A DNA stretch of 26,167 bases, taken from Cytophagales bacterium. GTDB lineage: Bacteria; Bacteroidota; Bacteroidia; Cytophagales; Spirosomataceae. The stretch spans positions 1 through 26,167 of the forward strand of contig JABMMK010000338.1 in the NCBI GenBank assembly GCA_013205605.1. Reading direction: 5' to 3'. Under the pieces are notes generated by a model. That model saw nothing but the letters and a program-made list of their open reading frames with translations. It had not been told where the DNA came from and searched no databases. The position numbers and the translations under genes are program-made. Of this stretch, positions 8,677 to 16,162 are shown in pieces. Every line of letters begins with the position of its first letter. Positions within the stretch are counted from its first letter, which is position 1.

Positions 8677-8703
8677 AAATATCTGATATTTGACCTGATA
8701 TTT
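8677..8703. repeat. Palindrome and direct repeat in the permease/DUF1343 divergent gap
   Basis: AAATATC-T-GATATTT (8677-8691) is a perfect 7-bp inverted repeat with a one-base centre. Its right half belongs to a 9-bp direct repeat, CTGATATTT, at 8683-8691 and 8695-8703 (12-bp period). GATATTTG (8685-8692) is one base from a -7 box for the plus-strand gene. The arrangement is operator-like, but AT-rich sequence makes chance matches likely. Confidence 0.3.
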
Positions 8704-8718
8704 TAACACGCAAAGAAA

Positions 8719-9885
8719 ATGCTATTGCTTCGATTCTACAAGCTAATCTTGTTTTTGTTCATTTTTTATTCATTGCCAGGCCAACAAACTGGCAATCCGA
8801 TGCCAGGTGCTTATTCCACAAGATCGTATGTAAATTTATTGAAGAATAAAAAGGTAGCCCTGGTTGTCAACCACACTTCGGTTATTTTAAAGACACATTT
8901 GGCGGATAGTTTATTGGCTTCCGGCATTCAAGTCACTAAAATTTTTGCTCCAGAACATGGATTTAGGGGAAGCGCGGATGCGGGCGCACATGTGGACGAC
9001 AGTGTAGATCAAAAAACAGGATTGCCCATTGTTTCCTTATATGGATCGCACAAAAAGCCTACCAAGGAGGATTTGAAAAATGTGGAGATGGTAGTTTTTG
9101 ATATTCAAGATGTAGGCGTTCGGTTTTATACCTATAGTTCTACGCTTCATTATGTGATGGAGGCCTGTGCTGAAAATAAGGTGCCATTGCTCATTTTAGA
9201 TCGCGCAAATCCCAATGGACATTATGTCGATGGACCCGTTTTGGATCGTCAATTTGCCTCATTTGTAGGCCTAAATCCCATTCCGATTATACATGGTTGC
9301 ACGCTGGGAGAGTTAGCGAAAATGATCAACGGCGAAGGTTGGTTAGCGAATCAAGTAGTTTGCGATTTGAAAGTTATTCCGGTGCAGAATTATACGCATG
9401 ATGCTTTTGTGCACATTTCGATTCCTCCATCCCCTAATTTACCCAATGATCAATCCATTGGATTATATCCTTCACTTTGTTTGTTTGAAGCGACGCCCGT
9501 CAGTATTGGCCGAGGAACTAAAACGCAATTCCAAGTGGCTGGACTTCCTTTGGACGGCGCGGGCGATTATCAGTTTACACCTGTGCCAATGGCTGGGGCG
9601 ATGGATCCGCCGCAAAAAGGTAAACTTTGTTTTGGGTTTAATTTGACTACAGTGCCTGTGCGCCAATTGGGTTTCAGTTTAAAATATTTGCTTTATTTTT
9701 TCAATAAAATGGGTAAAAGTGAAAGCTTCTTTTCGAGCCCATCTTTTTTTGATAAACTGGCTGGGACAGATACCTTACGCAAGCAAATGCTAGCTGGCCA
9801 AACGGAAACTCAAATTCGTGCTACTTGGGAACCCGCTTTAAAAGTTTATTCTCAAATGCGCTTACGTTATTTATTATACAAATAG
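8719..9885 (+). CDS. DUF1343 protein, NamZ-like exo-beta-N-acetylmuramidase (GH171)
   Basis: This 388-residue secreted protein belongs to the DUF1343 family, now linked to glycoside hydrolase family GH171 through NamZ enzymes, which release N-acetylmuramic acid from the non-reducing ends of peptidoglycan fragments. A signal peptide covers about residues 1-22 (LILFLFIFYSLPGQ). Family-typical motifs are VALVVNHTSV (47-56), KIFAPEHGFRG (74-84), VVFDIQDVGVRFYTYSSTL (130-148), LILDRANPNG (163-172), CTLGELAKMINGEGWL and SPNLPNDQSIGLYPSLCLFE. It is followed by guaA after 71 bp, probably unrelated in function. The role would be cell-wall recycling or use of wall fragments as nutrients. The family call is strong; enzyme activity is inferred from characterised relatives. 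Confidence 0.85.
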   Translation: MLLLRFYKLILFLFIFYSLPGQQTGNPMPGAYSTRSYVNLLKNKKVALVVNHTSVILKTHLADSLLASGIQVTKIFAPEHGFRGSADAGAHVDDSVDQKTGLPIVSLYGSHKKPTKEDLKNVEMVVFDIQDVGVRFYTYSSTLHYVMEACAENKVPLLILDRANPNGHYVDGPVLDRQFASFVGLNPIPIIHGCTLGELAKMINGEGWLANQVVCDLKVIPVQNYTHDAFVHISIPPSPNLPNDQSIGLYPSLCLFEATPVSIGRGTKTQFQVAGLPLDGAGDYQFTPVPMAGAMDPPQKGKLCFGFNLTTVPVRQLGFSLKYLLYFFNKMGKSESFFSSPSFFDKLAGTDTLRKQMLAGQTETQIRATWEPALKVYSQMRLRYLLYK

Positions 9886-9956
9886 ATTTTTCCAAGGGAA
9901 TAATCGGTTTTTGACTGAAATTTCCGACCTTTGCTCTTTATTTTTTATCAATTTGT

Positions 9957-11480
9957 ATGGCGGAAAAGATTATTATCCTTGACTTTGGTTCTCAAGTAAC
10001 TCAGTTGATTGCTCGGCGTGTCCGAGAAATTAAAGTTTATTGTGAGATACACCCTTTTAATAAAATCCCTGTTTTAGACGATTCTGTGAAAGGGATTATT
10101 TTGTCGGGTAGCCCTTGTTCGGTTCGTGATGCGGATTCGCCCAGCATTGATTTGACTTTATTTGGTGATCGACCTGTGTTGGGCATTTGTTATGGAGCCC
10201 AATTATTAGCTCATTTAGGGGGAGGATCTGTGCAAGCATCTGCGCATCGGGAATATGGAAGGGCGCACATGGATTCGAAAAAGCCAAGTGCCTTATTGAA
10301 TGGATTATCATCAAAAAGTCAAGTTTGGATGTCTCATGGCGATACAATCATGGAATTGCCAACAGACTATGAGGTCATTGGAAGTACAGAAACGGTGCGC
10401 GTGGCCGCATTTTCACATATATCCAAACCGATATTTGGAATACAATTTCATCCTGAGGTGACTCATTCTATGGAGGGAGGCGAATTAATTAAGAATTTTG
10501 TGGTTGGCATATCTGGATGTTCACAAACTTGGACTTCCGATTCCTTTGCCGAAACTTCGATTGCCGCTTTAAAGGAAAAATTGGGAAATGATAAAGTTGT
10601 TTTAGGCTTATCAGGTGGAGTCGACAGTTCTGTAGCGGCCGTTTTATTGCACCGGGCGATCGGTAAAAATCTGTATTGTATTTTTGTCGACAATGGATTG
10701 CTGCGTAAAAATGAGTTTGAACAGGTGTTAGAATCGTACCATACTTTAGGGTTAAATGTGAAGGGGGTTGATGCCAAAAAGCTTTTTTATGATGCGTTGG
10801 CTGGACTTTCTGATCCTGAAGAAAAACGTAAAGCGATAGGCAAAACGTTTATTGACGTTTTTGACCAAGAATCTCATTTGATTGAAGACGTTTCGTGGTT
10901 AGGCCAAGGAACTATTTATCCCGATGTCATAGAAAGTGTCAGTGTTAATGGTCCTTCGGCCACGATAAAATCCCATCATAATGTGGGTGGTTTACCTGAT
11001 TTCATGAAATTAAAGGTGGTTGAGCCTTTGAATACCTTATTTAAAGATGAGGTGAGGTTAGTCGGTAAGACATTAGGCGTTCCTCAAGAAATTTTAGGGC
11101 GTCATCCCTTTCCTGGACCTGGTTTGGCCATCCGAATTTTAGGGGATATCACCCCAGAAAAAGTAGATATTTTACAAAAAGTGGATGCGATTTTTATTAA
11201 TGGTTTGAAGCAAGATGGTCTTTATGACCAAGTATGGCAAGCGGGAGCCATTTTATTGCCTGTTCAGTCGGTCGGCGTGATGGGCGACGAACGTACTTAT
11301 GAGCAGGTTGTAGCTTTGAGAGCTGTGACAAGTTTAGATGGTATGACGGCAGATTGGTGCCATTTGCCCTATGAATTTTTAGGCCGTATTTCCAATGAAA
11401 TCATTAATCAAGTCAAGGGTGTAAATCGTGTGGTGTATGACATTTCGTCTAAACCTCCTGCTACGATTGAGTGGGAGTAA
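9957..11480 (+). CDS. guaA: GMP synthase (glutamine-hydrolysing)
   Basis: GuaA converts XMP to GMP using glutamine and ATP, the last step of guanine nucleotide synthesis. The 507-residue chain carries a class I glutaminase domain (1 to about 195) with the nucleophile Cys78 (LGICYGAQ) and the His165-Glu167 pair (QFHPEVTH). The ATP-pyrophosphatase domain follows, with its P-loop SGGVDSS (219-225), then the dimerisation domain (RHPFPGPGLAIRILG, ending KPPATIEWE). All catalytic residues are present and the length is normal for the family. The ATG at 9957-9959 gives the standard start AEKIIILDFGSQ. There is no Shine-Dalgarno motif. The gene converges with pepT across a 165-bp gap filled mostly by 7-bp repeats. 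Confidence 0.97.
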   Translation: MAEKIIILDFGSQVTQLIARRVREIKVYCEIHPFNKIPVLDDSVKGIILSGSPCSVRDADSPSIDLTLFGDRPVLGICYGAQLLAHLGGGSVQASAHREYGRAHMDSKKPSALLNGLSSKSQVWMSHGDTIMELPTDYEVIGSTETVRVAAFSHISKPIFGIQFHPEVTHSMEGGELIKNFVVGISGCSQTWTSDSFAETSIAALKEKLGNDKVVLGLSGGVDSSVAAVLLHRAIGKNLYCIFVDNGLLRKNEFEQVLESYHTLGLNVKGVDAKKLFYDALAGLSDPEEKRKAIGKTFIDVFDQESHLIEDVSWLGQGTIYPDVIESVSVNGPSATIKSHHNVGGLPDFMKLKVVEPLNTLFKDEVRLVGKTLGVPQEILGRHPFPGPGLAIRILGDITPEKVDILQKVDAIFINGLKQDGLYDQVWQAGAILLPVQSVGVMGDERTYEQVVALRAVTSLDGMTADWCHLPYEFLGRISNEIINQVKGVNRVVYDISSKPPATIEWE

Positions 11481-11485
11481 ATTTT

Positions 11486-11542
11486 AGGTAATAGGTAAAA
11501 AGAAGTTAGGTAATAGGTATCAGGTATTAAGTAATAGGTAAT
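11486..11542. repeat. Left heptamer array (AGGTANN units)
   Basis: This array consists of degenerate 7-bp units starting just after the guaA stop: AGGTAAT, AGGTAAA, an 8-bp interruption (11500-11507), then AGGTAAT, AGGTATC, AGGTATT, AAGTAAT, AGGTAAT. The segment 11508-11526 is a perfect 19-bp inverted match to 11605-11623 in the right array. The two arrays face each other across about 46 bp without repeats, so a large stem could form in single-stranded DNA or RNA. Confidence 0.85.
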
Positions 11543-11588
11543 AATTATTAATCAATCCAACTGTCAACCTATTTCAGGACAAGACACT

Positions 11589-11665
11589 CTTACCTGATAC
11601 CTCTTACCTGATACCTATTACCTCTTACCTGATACCTAATACCTCTTACCTAATACCTATTACCG
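11589..11665. repeat. Right heptamer array (NNTACCT units)
   Basis: Eleven uninterrupted 7-bp units occur in exact register. The dinucleotides before TACCT are CT, GA, CT, GA, AT, CT, GA, AA, CT, AA and AT; the last unit ends in G instead of T. Units 3-5, 6-8 and 9-11 suggest a 21-bp higher-order period beginning with CT. The array is the reverse complement of the unit in the left array. It runs into pepT and encodes its last five codons and stop. Because the array faces both transcripts, it may also act as a bidirectional hairpin. Confidence 0.9.
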
Positions 11666-12917
11666 TGTACAGTTCTGCTAAATACAGAATGGTTTCTGTA
11701 GCTTTTTGCATATCCTGAACGGAGACCCATTCTTCTTTGCTATGAAAAGCGTGTTCACCGGCAAAGATGTTTGGACAGGGCAATCCCATAAAAGTTAATC
11801 TTGAGCCATCTGTCCCTCCTCGAATACTTGTAGTTTCGGGAGTTAATCCCGCTAATTTCATAGCATTCATAGCCAAAGAAATACACAATGGATGGTCTTT
11901 TAAGATCTCGTTCATGTTGCGATATTGTTCTGTTTGAATAAAATCGGCCGTGCTGTTTGGATAATTCTTTAATACATTGGAGGTAATTTCTTTGAGTAAG
12001 TTGCCGTATTCAATCAATTTCAATGTATCAAAATCCCTCAATATAAAGTCTATTTGAGCTTCTTCCACATGACCCTGAATATCCACCGGATGAATAAATC
12101 CTTCCATTTTTTCGGTTGTTTCTGGGCTGAGATATTCTTTTGGAAGGTTTGAGATAATTTCTGCTGCGATTTTTATGGCGCTTTCCATTCTGCCCTTGGC
12201 AAATCCTGGATGCTGAGAGATGCCTTTTATTTTAATGGTAAATCCATCCGCAGAAAAAGTCTCATTTTCAAGATGTCCTTTTTTCTCGCCGTCCAACGTA
12301 TACCCATATACGGCATTTATTTTTTGAATGTCAATATGGTCCGTTCCTCTGCCGACCTCTTCATCAGGGGTAAAAACGATGGATATAGGGCCATGCTTAA
12401 CACTTGGATATTGTTGCCAAAAAGCCACTGCATCCATAATTTCCGCAACTCCTGCCTTATTATCCGCTCCTAATAAAGTTGTGCCACTCGCTGTAATGAT
12501 ATCATTTCCAAATTGCTCTTGTAAATCTGGATGTTCATTGAGTCGGATGATCACAGAAGGGTCATCGGGTAAAACAATGTCTTTTCCTTGATAATTTTGA
12601 TGTATAATCGGTTTCACTCCCAAGCCAGAGCAATCAGGGGAAGTATCCATATGAGCACAAAAGCAGATGGCTGGGATTTCATCGGATACATTGGATTCAA
12701 GGTGTGCATAGACATATCCATATTCATTGGTATGCGCATTCGAAATTCCTAAATCATGTAGCTCCTTGACTATAAGCAATGCCAAATCTTTTTGTTTTTC
12801 AGTGCTCGGACTAGTCGTAGATTTTGGGTCGGATTGTGTGTCAATTTTCACATAGGTAAGAAATCGATCCTTTGAACTAAATGAATAGGTAGAAATTAGT
12901 TGTGGTAAATGCGTCAT
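11646..12917 (-). CDS. pepT: Peptidase T (tripeptide aminopeptidase)
   Basis: PepT is a cytosolic M20-family dizinc aminopeptidase that removes the N-terminal residue from tripeptides. Metal and catalytic motifs are AHMDTSPDCSG (88-98; His89, Asp91), LLGADNKAGVAEI (148-160; Asp152), TPDEEVGRG (183-191; Glu186, Glu187), YTLDGEKKGHLENETF (206-221; Asp209), and AGEHAFHSKEEW near the C-terminus for the last ligand. The ATG at 12917 gives 423 residues and the family-like start ISTYSFSSKDRFLTYVKIDT. The frame extends 23 codons further upstream, but that part is unlike PepT. The last residues VIGIR and the stop lie inside the heptamer array, so the original C-terminus seems to have been replaced or extended. 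Confidence 0.95.
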   Translation of the reverse strand: MTHLPQLISTYSFSSKDRFLTYVKIDTQSDPKSTTSPSTEKQKDLALLIVKELHDLGISNAHTNEYGYVYAHLESNVSDEIPAICFCAHMDTSPDCSGLGVKPIIHQNYQGKDIVLPDDPSVIIRLNEHPDLQEQFGNDIITASGTTLLGADNKAGVAEIMDAVAFWQQYPSVKHGPISIVFTPDEEVGRGTDHIDIQKINAVYGYTLDGEKKGHLENETFSADGFTIKIKGISQHPGFAKGRMESAIKIAAEIISNLPKEYLSPETTEKMEGFIHPVDIQGHVEEAQIDFILRDFDTLKLIEYGNLLKEITSNVLKNYPNSTADFIQTEQYRNMNEILKDHPLCISLAMNAMKLAGLTPETTSIRGGTDGSRLTFMGLPCPNIFAGEHAFHSKEEWVSVQDMQKATETILYLAELYTVIGIR

Positions 12918-12985
12918 AGAATCAAATATTTTTGAAATATCTTTAGAAAAAATTGTGTTAATTAAATTAATTTTTACAGGAATCA

Positions 12986-13004
12986 TAAAGGTACTTAACC
13001 TTTA
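12986..13004. promoter_or_regulatory. Palindrome in the pepT-gltA divergent gap, overlapping putative promoters
   Basis: TAAAGGTacttaACCTTTA is a perfect 7-bp inverted repeat with a 5-bp spacer. On the minus strand it contains TACCTTTA (12993-12986), one base from the -7 consensus and 69 bp before the pepT ATG. On the plus strand a second near-consensus box, TATCTTTA (13017-13024), lies 60 bp before gltA, with the palindrome at about its -33 position. It could be an operator shared by both genes; no specific regulator is suggested. Confidence 0.3.
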
Positions 13005-13083
13005 AAAATAACGTATTATCTTTAGGTTGAAATTATGTTAGCCAAATCATTTTTTGAAACTATAAACTACTCGTCTTTATATC

Positions 13084-14355
13084 ATGTCTCAAATTTCATT
13101 TATCAATTTAGAGGGTCAATCATTTGAATTGCCAACATTTATAGGTTCTGAAAATGAAAAAGCGATCGACATTGCTAAGCTTCGTGATTTATCAGGTTAC
13201 GTTATGTTTGATCCAGGTTACAAAAACACAGGAGCAACTAAAAGTGCGATTACTTATTTAGATGGGGAGGAGGGGATTTTACGATATAGAGGATATAGTA
13301 TTGAAGAATTGGCCGACAAATCTACTTTTTTAGAAGTTGCTTATTTGTTGTTTCATGGCGAATTACCCAATAAAGCTCAATTAGATTCATTTGAAAACGA
13401 AATAAAGCAATACACTATTTCCAATGAGGTGTTGAAAAAAATCGCTGATACGATTCCAAATTCAGTTCATCCTATGAGTGAAATTGCTAGTTTAGTGGGG
13501 CTTATGTCTGCTTTTTATTCGACAGAAGAGGCTGGAGATGATGAAAAAAATATGATGCGCTTGATGGCAACATTGCCTATCATGGCTACCTGGAATTATA
13601 AAAAAGGCTTAGGCCAAGAGGCTAATCAACCGGATACTTCGTTGGATTATTGTTCTACATTTTTACAAATGATGTTTGCGAAACCTGGTGATGCTTTTAA
13701 AGTTGATCCTGTCGTATCCAAAGCTTTGAATAAATTATTAATTCTTCACGCTGATCATGAGCAAAATTGTTCTACGTCAACGGTTCGATTAGTGGGTTCT
13801 TCTCATGCCAATGTATTTGCATCCGTTTCAGCAGGAATCCAAGCACTTTCTGGTCCTTTACATGGGGGTGCAAACCAAGAAGTTATTGAGATGTTGGAAG
13901 CAATTAAGGCCGATGGAGGTGATACAGATAAGTACATTGCTATGGCAAAAGATAAGGCTTCCGGTTTTAGATTGATGGGTTTTGGGCATCGTGTGTATAA
14001 AAACTTTGATCCAAGAGCTAAAATTATTAAAAAGGCCGCTGATGATGTTTTAAAAGCATTGGGAGTGAATGATCCTGTCTTATCGATCGCGCAACATCTA
14101 GAAGATGCAGCTTTACATGATGCGTATTTTGTCGCAAGAAAATTATATCCTAACGTTGATTTCTATTCTGGAATCATTTACAGAGCCTTAGGGATACCGA
14201 CCAATATGTTTACAGTTATGTTTGCGATTGGCCGTCTACCTGGTTGGTTAGCGCAGTGGAAGGAATTAAAGACCAATAAAGAGCCTATAGGCCGACCAAG
14301 ACAAATTTATACGGGGTACACTTCGCGCGCGTTTGTTGACATCGCCAACCGATAA
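13084..14355 (+). CDS. gltA: Citrate synthase (type II)
   Basis: GltA condenses oxaloacetate and acetyl-CoA to citrate at the entry of the TCA cycle. At 423 residues it matches the hexameric, NADH-sensitive type II group of Gram-negative bacteria. Motifs include FDPGYKNTGATKSAITYLDG near residue 45, EGILRYRGYSIEEL, HADHEQNCSTSTVR (around 222-235), the catalytic histidine in LSGPLHGGANQEV, MGFGHRVYKNFDPRA with the second active-site histidine, and GRPRQIYTG near the end. The ATG at 13084 gives the usual beta-strand N-terminal domain. A strong intrinsic terminator follows 21 bp after the stop. The gene is divergent from pepT, with a 166-bp gap holding likely control sites. Confidence 0.97.
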   Translation: MSQISFINLEGQSFELPTFIGSENEKAIDIAKLRDLSGYVMFDPGYKNTGATKSAITYLDGEEGILRYRGYSIEELADKSTFLEVAYLLFHGELPNKAQLDSFENEIKQYTISNEVLKKIADTIPNSVHPMSEIASLVGLMSAFYSTEEAGDDEKNMMRLMATLPIMATWNYKKGLGQEANQPDTSLDYCSTFLQMMFAKPGDAFKVDPVVSKALNKLLILHADHEQNCSTSTVRLVGSSHANVFASVSAGIQALSGPLHGGANQEVIEMLEAIKADGGDTDKYIAMAKDKASGFRLMGFGHRVYKNFDPRAKIIKKAADDVLKALGVNDPVLSIAQHLEDAALHDAYFVARKLYPNVDFYSGIIYRALGIPTNMFTVMFAIGRLPGWLAQWKELKTNKEPIGRPRQIYTGYTSRAFVDIANR

Positions 14356-14376
14356 TTCTTAAAATTTATTTGTGAT

Positions 14377-14407
14377 AAAGCTCTTTGCAAAAAGAGCTTT
14401 TTTTTTA
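14377..14407 (+). terminator. Rho-independent terminator after gltA
   Basis: A perfect 10-bp stem, AAAGCTCTTT / AAAGAGCTTT (14377-14386 and 14391-14400), closes a GCAA loop, which is a stable GNRA tetraloop, and is followed directly by a run of T (14398-14406). It ends 22 bp before the next ATG at 14430. Confidence 0.9.
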
Positions 14408-14429
14408 TTTGCTATGACTTAATTTGTCT

Positions 14430-14933
14430 ATGATATCATCCATATTAAAAATTACGATTCTTTTTTTCGTATCACATCTACAAACATTTGATGTTTCAGG
14501 CCTTGACAAAAGGCAAACAGGAAATGCCACTTTTTATAGTAATCGATTTTGGGGTGTTAAAACGATGAGTGGTGAGAGGTACAATCCCTATCAATTTACA
14601 GCAGCGCATCGCTATTTTCCATTAGGGTCCTGGGTGGAAGTTACCTTTCCAAAAACAAATAAATCGACCATTGTTCGTGTGAATGACCGGGGACCTTATC
14701 GGCGAGGGGCGATTATCGACCTATCGCTTGCTGCTGCTAAAGAAATTGGATTGGTGCCATTTGGTGTTTCAAAAGTGTTTATTCGATTAATTCCTGAGAT
14801 AGAAATCACGGATTCTTTACGCTCTGCTAGGGTAAATAGAGACTCGATTAACGCGAGCTTACACCCTTTCATCGCTAAAAAAGTTTTCAAAAAGAAAAAA
14901 AAGCAAGTTAGAAAAAAATCTAGGGTAAAATAA
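14430..14933 (+). CDS. RlpA-like secreted double-psi beta-barrel protein
   Basis: This is a short (167-residue) exported protein of the septal ring lytic transglycosylase RlpA family. It has a signal peptide (about 1-20), then one double-psi beta-barrel domain (about 29-125) with GNATFYSNRFWGVKTMSGE, the conserved His60 (TAAHRYFPLG) and Asp86 (VRVNDRGPY) of RlpA active sites, and GAIIDLSLAAAKEIGL. Active RlpA enzymes cleave denuded glycan strands. It lacks a SPOR domain and ends in a very basic tail (KKVFKKKKKQVRKKSRVK). The ATG at 14430 is preferred over an in-frame TTG at 14424. The 3' end overlaps the opposing OmpA-family gene by 14 bp. Its start lies 22 bp after the gltA terminator, leaving little room for its own promoter. 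Confidence 0.82.
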   Translation: MISSILKITILFFVSHLQTFDVSGLDKRQTGNATFYSNRFWGVKTMSGERYNPYQFTAAHRYFPLGSWVEVTFPKTNKSTIVRVNDRGPYRRGAIIDLSLAAAKEIGLVPFGVSKVFIRLIPEIEITDSLRSARVNRDSINASLHPFIAKKVFKKKKKQVRKKSRVK

Positions 14934-16161
14934 TTTCAATCCTTCTATTGGCTTTTCGCTGTTCAATACTTGCATTTTTAATTTTGGGTTTAGTGTTCCC
15001 AAATCCCTTCGTTAAGATGCGAGAAGGTTCAATACCGTGATTCACAAGAAATGTTTTGACAGATAAGGCTCTTCTTTCTGAGAGTTTTACATTAGCAATA
15101 GAATTTCCGACCTCATCTGTATGGCCATGTATTTCAATGTGTTGATGGATATTAGCCGTAAGAAATTCGACTAAATTCTGTAAACTCATCGGGATTTCCA
15201 TCGGTAATTCAGATTGGTTAATTTTGAACTGAATGTCCTCAAAACTTAATTCAAAAGTTGGCGATGGCTTTAATTGGACTATTTCTGGTTTGGAGGCCAA
15301 TGGTTTTTTAATCCAACAATAATCTGGAATAATCACGCTATGGATTTGAAGATCTTGGTTTGGATCACCTATTTTTTTGGAGATAAAATACTGATTTTCG
15401 ATAATTGCTTCAGAGAATCCAGCTTCGTTGGACGGACTATTGATCTCATAAATGGGTACAGATTTAGACCAAATACCTTCATAAAGTAAACTTTGATGAA
15501 AATCTAAACCTCCTAATCCTCCATTCTGATTACTTGCAAAAACTAATATGTCTTTGGATTGTATGAAATAGGGACCCTGTTCATCCTCTGTGGTGTTGAT
15601 CACTTCACCTAGGTTTTTGGGTTGGCCCCATTTTCCGTCTTCTTCCATTCGGGACAGCCAAATATCTCTTTTGCCCTGCCCACCAGGTCTATCCGATGAA
15701 AAAAATAGCATTTCCCCATCGGAACTTAATTGGGGTTGACCTTCCCAATCATGCGAATTTATTTTATACCCTAAGTTTTTTGGCCTAGTCCAAGATCCCT
15801 CTTCCCATTGACTTGTATATAAATCGCAACCCCCAAATGAGTTAGGATAATCACAACCTGAGAAAATCATGGTTTTACCGTCTTTGGAAAGGGTGGGTGT
15901 ACCCTCATTATTTTCTTGATTTAATTCTTCAACGGGCCAAGGAGCCTCAAACTTTTGGCCATTCCATTTTGATACAAATATTTCTTCATCGGAATTAAGT
16001 GCTTTTCTGACCGTTAGAAACAGTTCTTTTCGGCTAGCCGAATAAGTGGGAAAGTATTGAGTTCGATAAATGTTGAGCTCTTTTACAGGAATGGGGACGA
16101 TTGGAATGCTATCCCCTTCGGATATAAATGAAAATAAAGGGATGATCCAGAGTCCAATCAT
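14920..16161 (-). CDS. PD40 repeat and OmpA-like C-terminal domain envelope protein
   Basis: This 413-residue envelope protein has a short hydrophobic N-terminus (about 1-15), then WD40-like PD40 beta-propeller repeats (about 35-265; for example TLSKDGKTMIFSG and LSSDGEMLFFSSDRPGG), and a C-terminal OmpA peptidoglycan-binding domain (about 305-413). The domain has EIHGHTDEVG (343-352, Asp349), NVKLSERRALSV (357-368) and KANRRIEI (403-410). Proteins of this type (compare PorE of the type IX system) tether envelope assemblies to the wall, but the TPR and carboxypeptidase-like domains of PorE are not visible. The ATG at 16161 follows the queE stop by one base (TAAAATG). The frame continues to 16236 inside queE, which would add lysines before the hydrophobic segment, so the start is not certain. 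Confidence 0.82.
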   Translation of the reverse strand: MIGLWIIPLFSFISEGDSIPIVPIPVKELNIYRTQYFPTYSASRKELFLTVRKALNSDEEIFVSKWNGQKFEAPWPVEELNQENNEGTPTLSKDGKTMIFSGCDYPNSFGGCDLYTSQWEEGSWTRPKNLGYKINSHDWEGQPQLSSDGEMLFFSSDRPGGQGKRDIWLSRMEEDGKWGQPKNLGEVINTTEDEQGPYFIQSKDILVFASNQNGGLGGLDFHQSLLYEGIWSKSVPIYEINSPSNEAGFSEAIIENQYFISKKIGDPNQDLQIHSVIIPDYCWIKKPLASKPEIVQLKPSPTFELSFEDIQFKINQSELPMEIPMSLQNLVEFLTANIHQHIEIHGHTDEVGNSIANVKLSERRALSVKTFLVNHGIEPSRILTKGFGNTKPKIKNASIEQRKANRRIEIILP

Positions 16162-16162
16162 T

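Noticed and set aside
9398..9666. Open frames on both strands inside the DUF1343 gene
   Set aside because: They are shadows of a well-conserved coding region with no start context or recognisable domain.
5578..9885. Type IX secretion C-terminal sorting domains on the exported M61 and NamZ-like proteins
   Set aside because: Neither C-terminus shows the conserved sorting-domain motifs; ordinary Sec export to the periplasm or outer membrane is enough.
11486..11665. CRISPR-like array
   Set aside because: Repeats are only 7 bp, contiguous, with no unique spacers of 25-40 bp and no cas genes nearby.
12210..12591. Plus-strand open frames opposite pepT
   Set aside because: They lie fully inside a conserved metallopeptidase gene and show no independent features.
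12918..12986. Longer pepT start adding 23 residues
   Set aside because: PepT homology begins with the YSF...RFLTYVKIDT segment, and the extension is low-complexity sequence reaching into the divergent control region.
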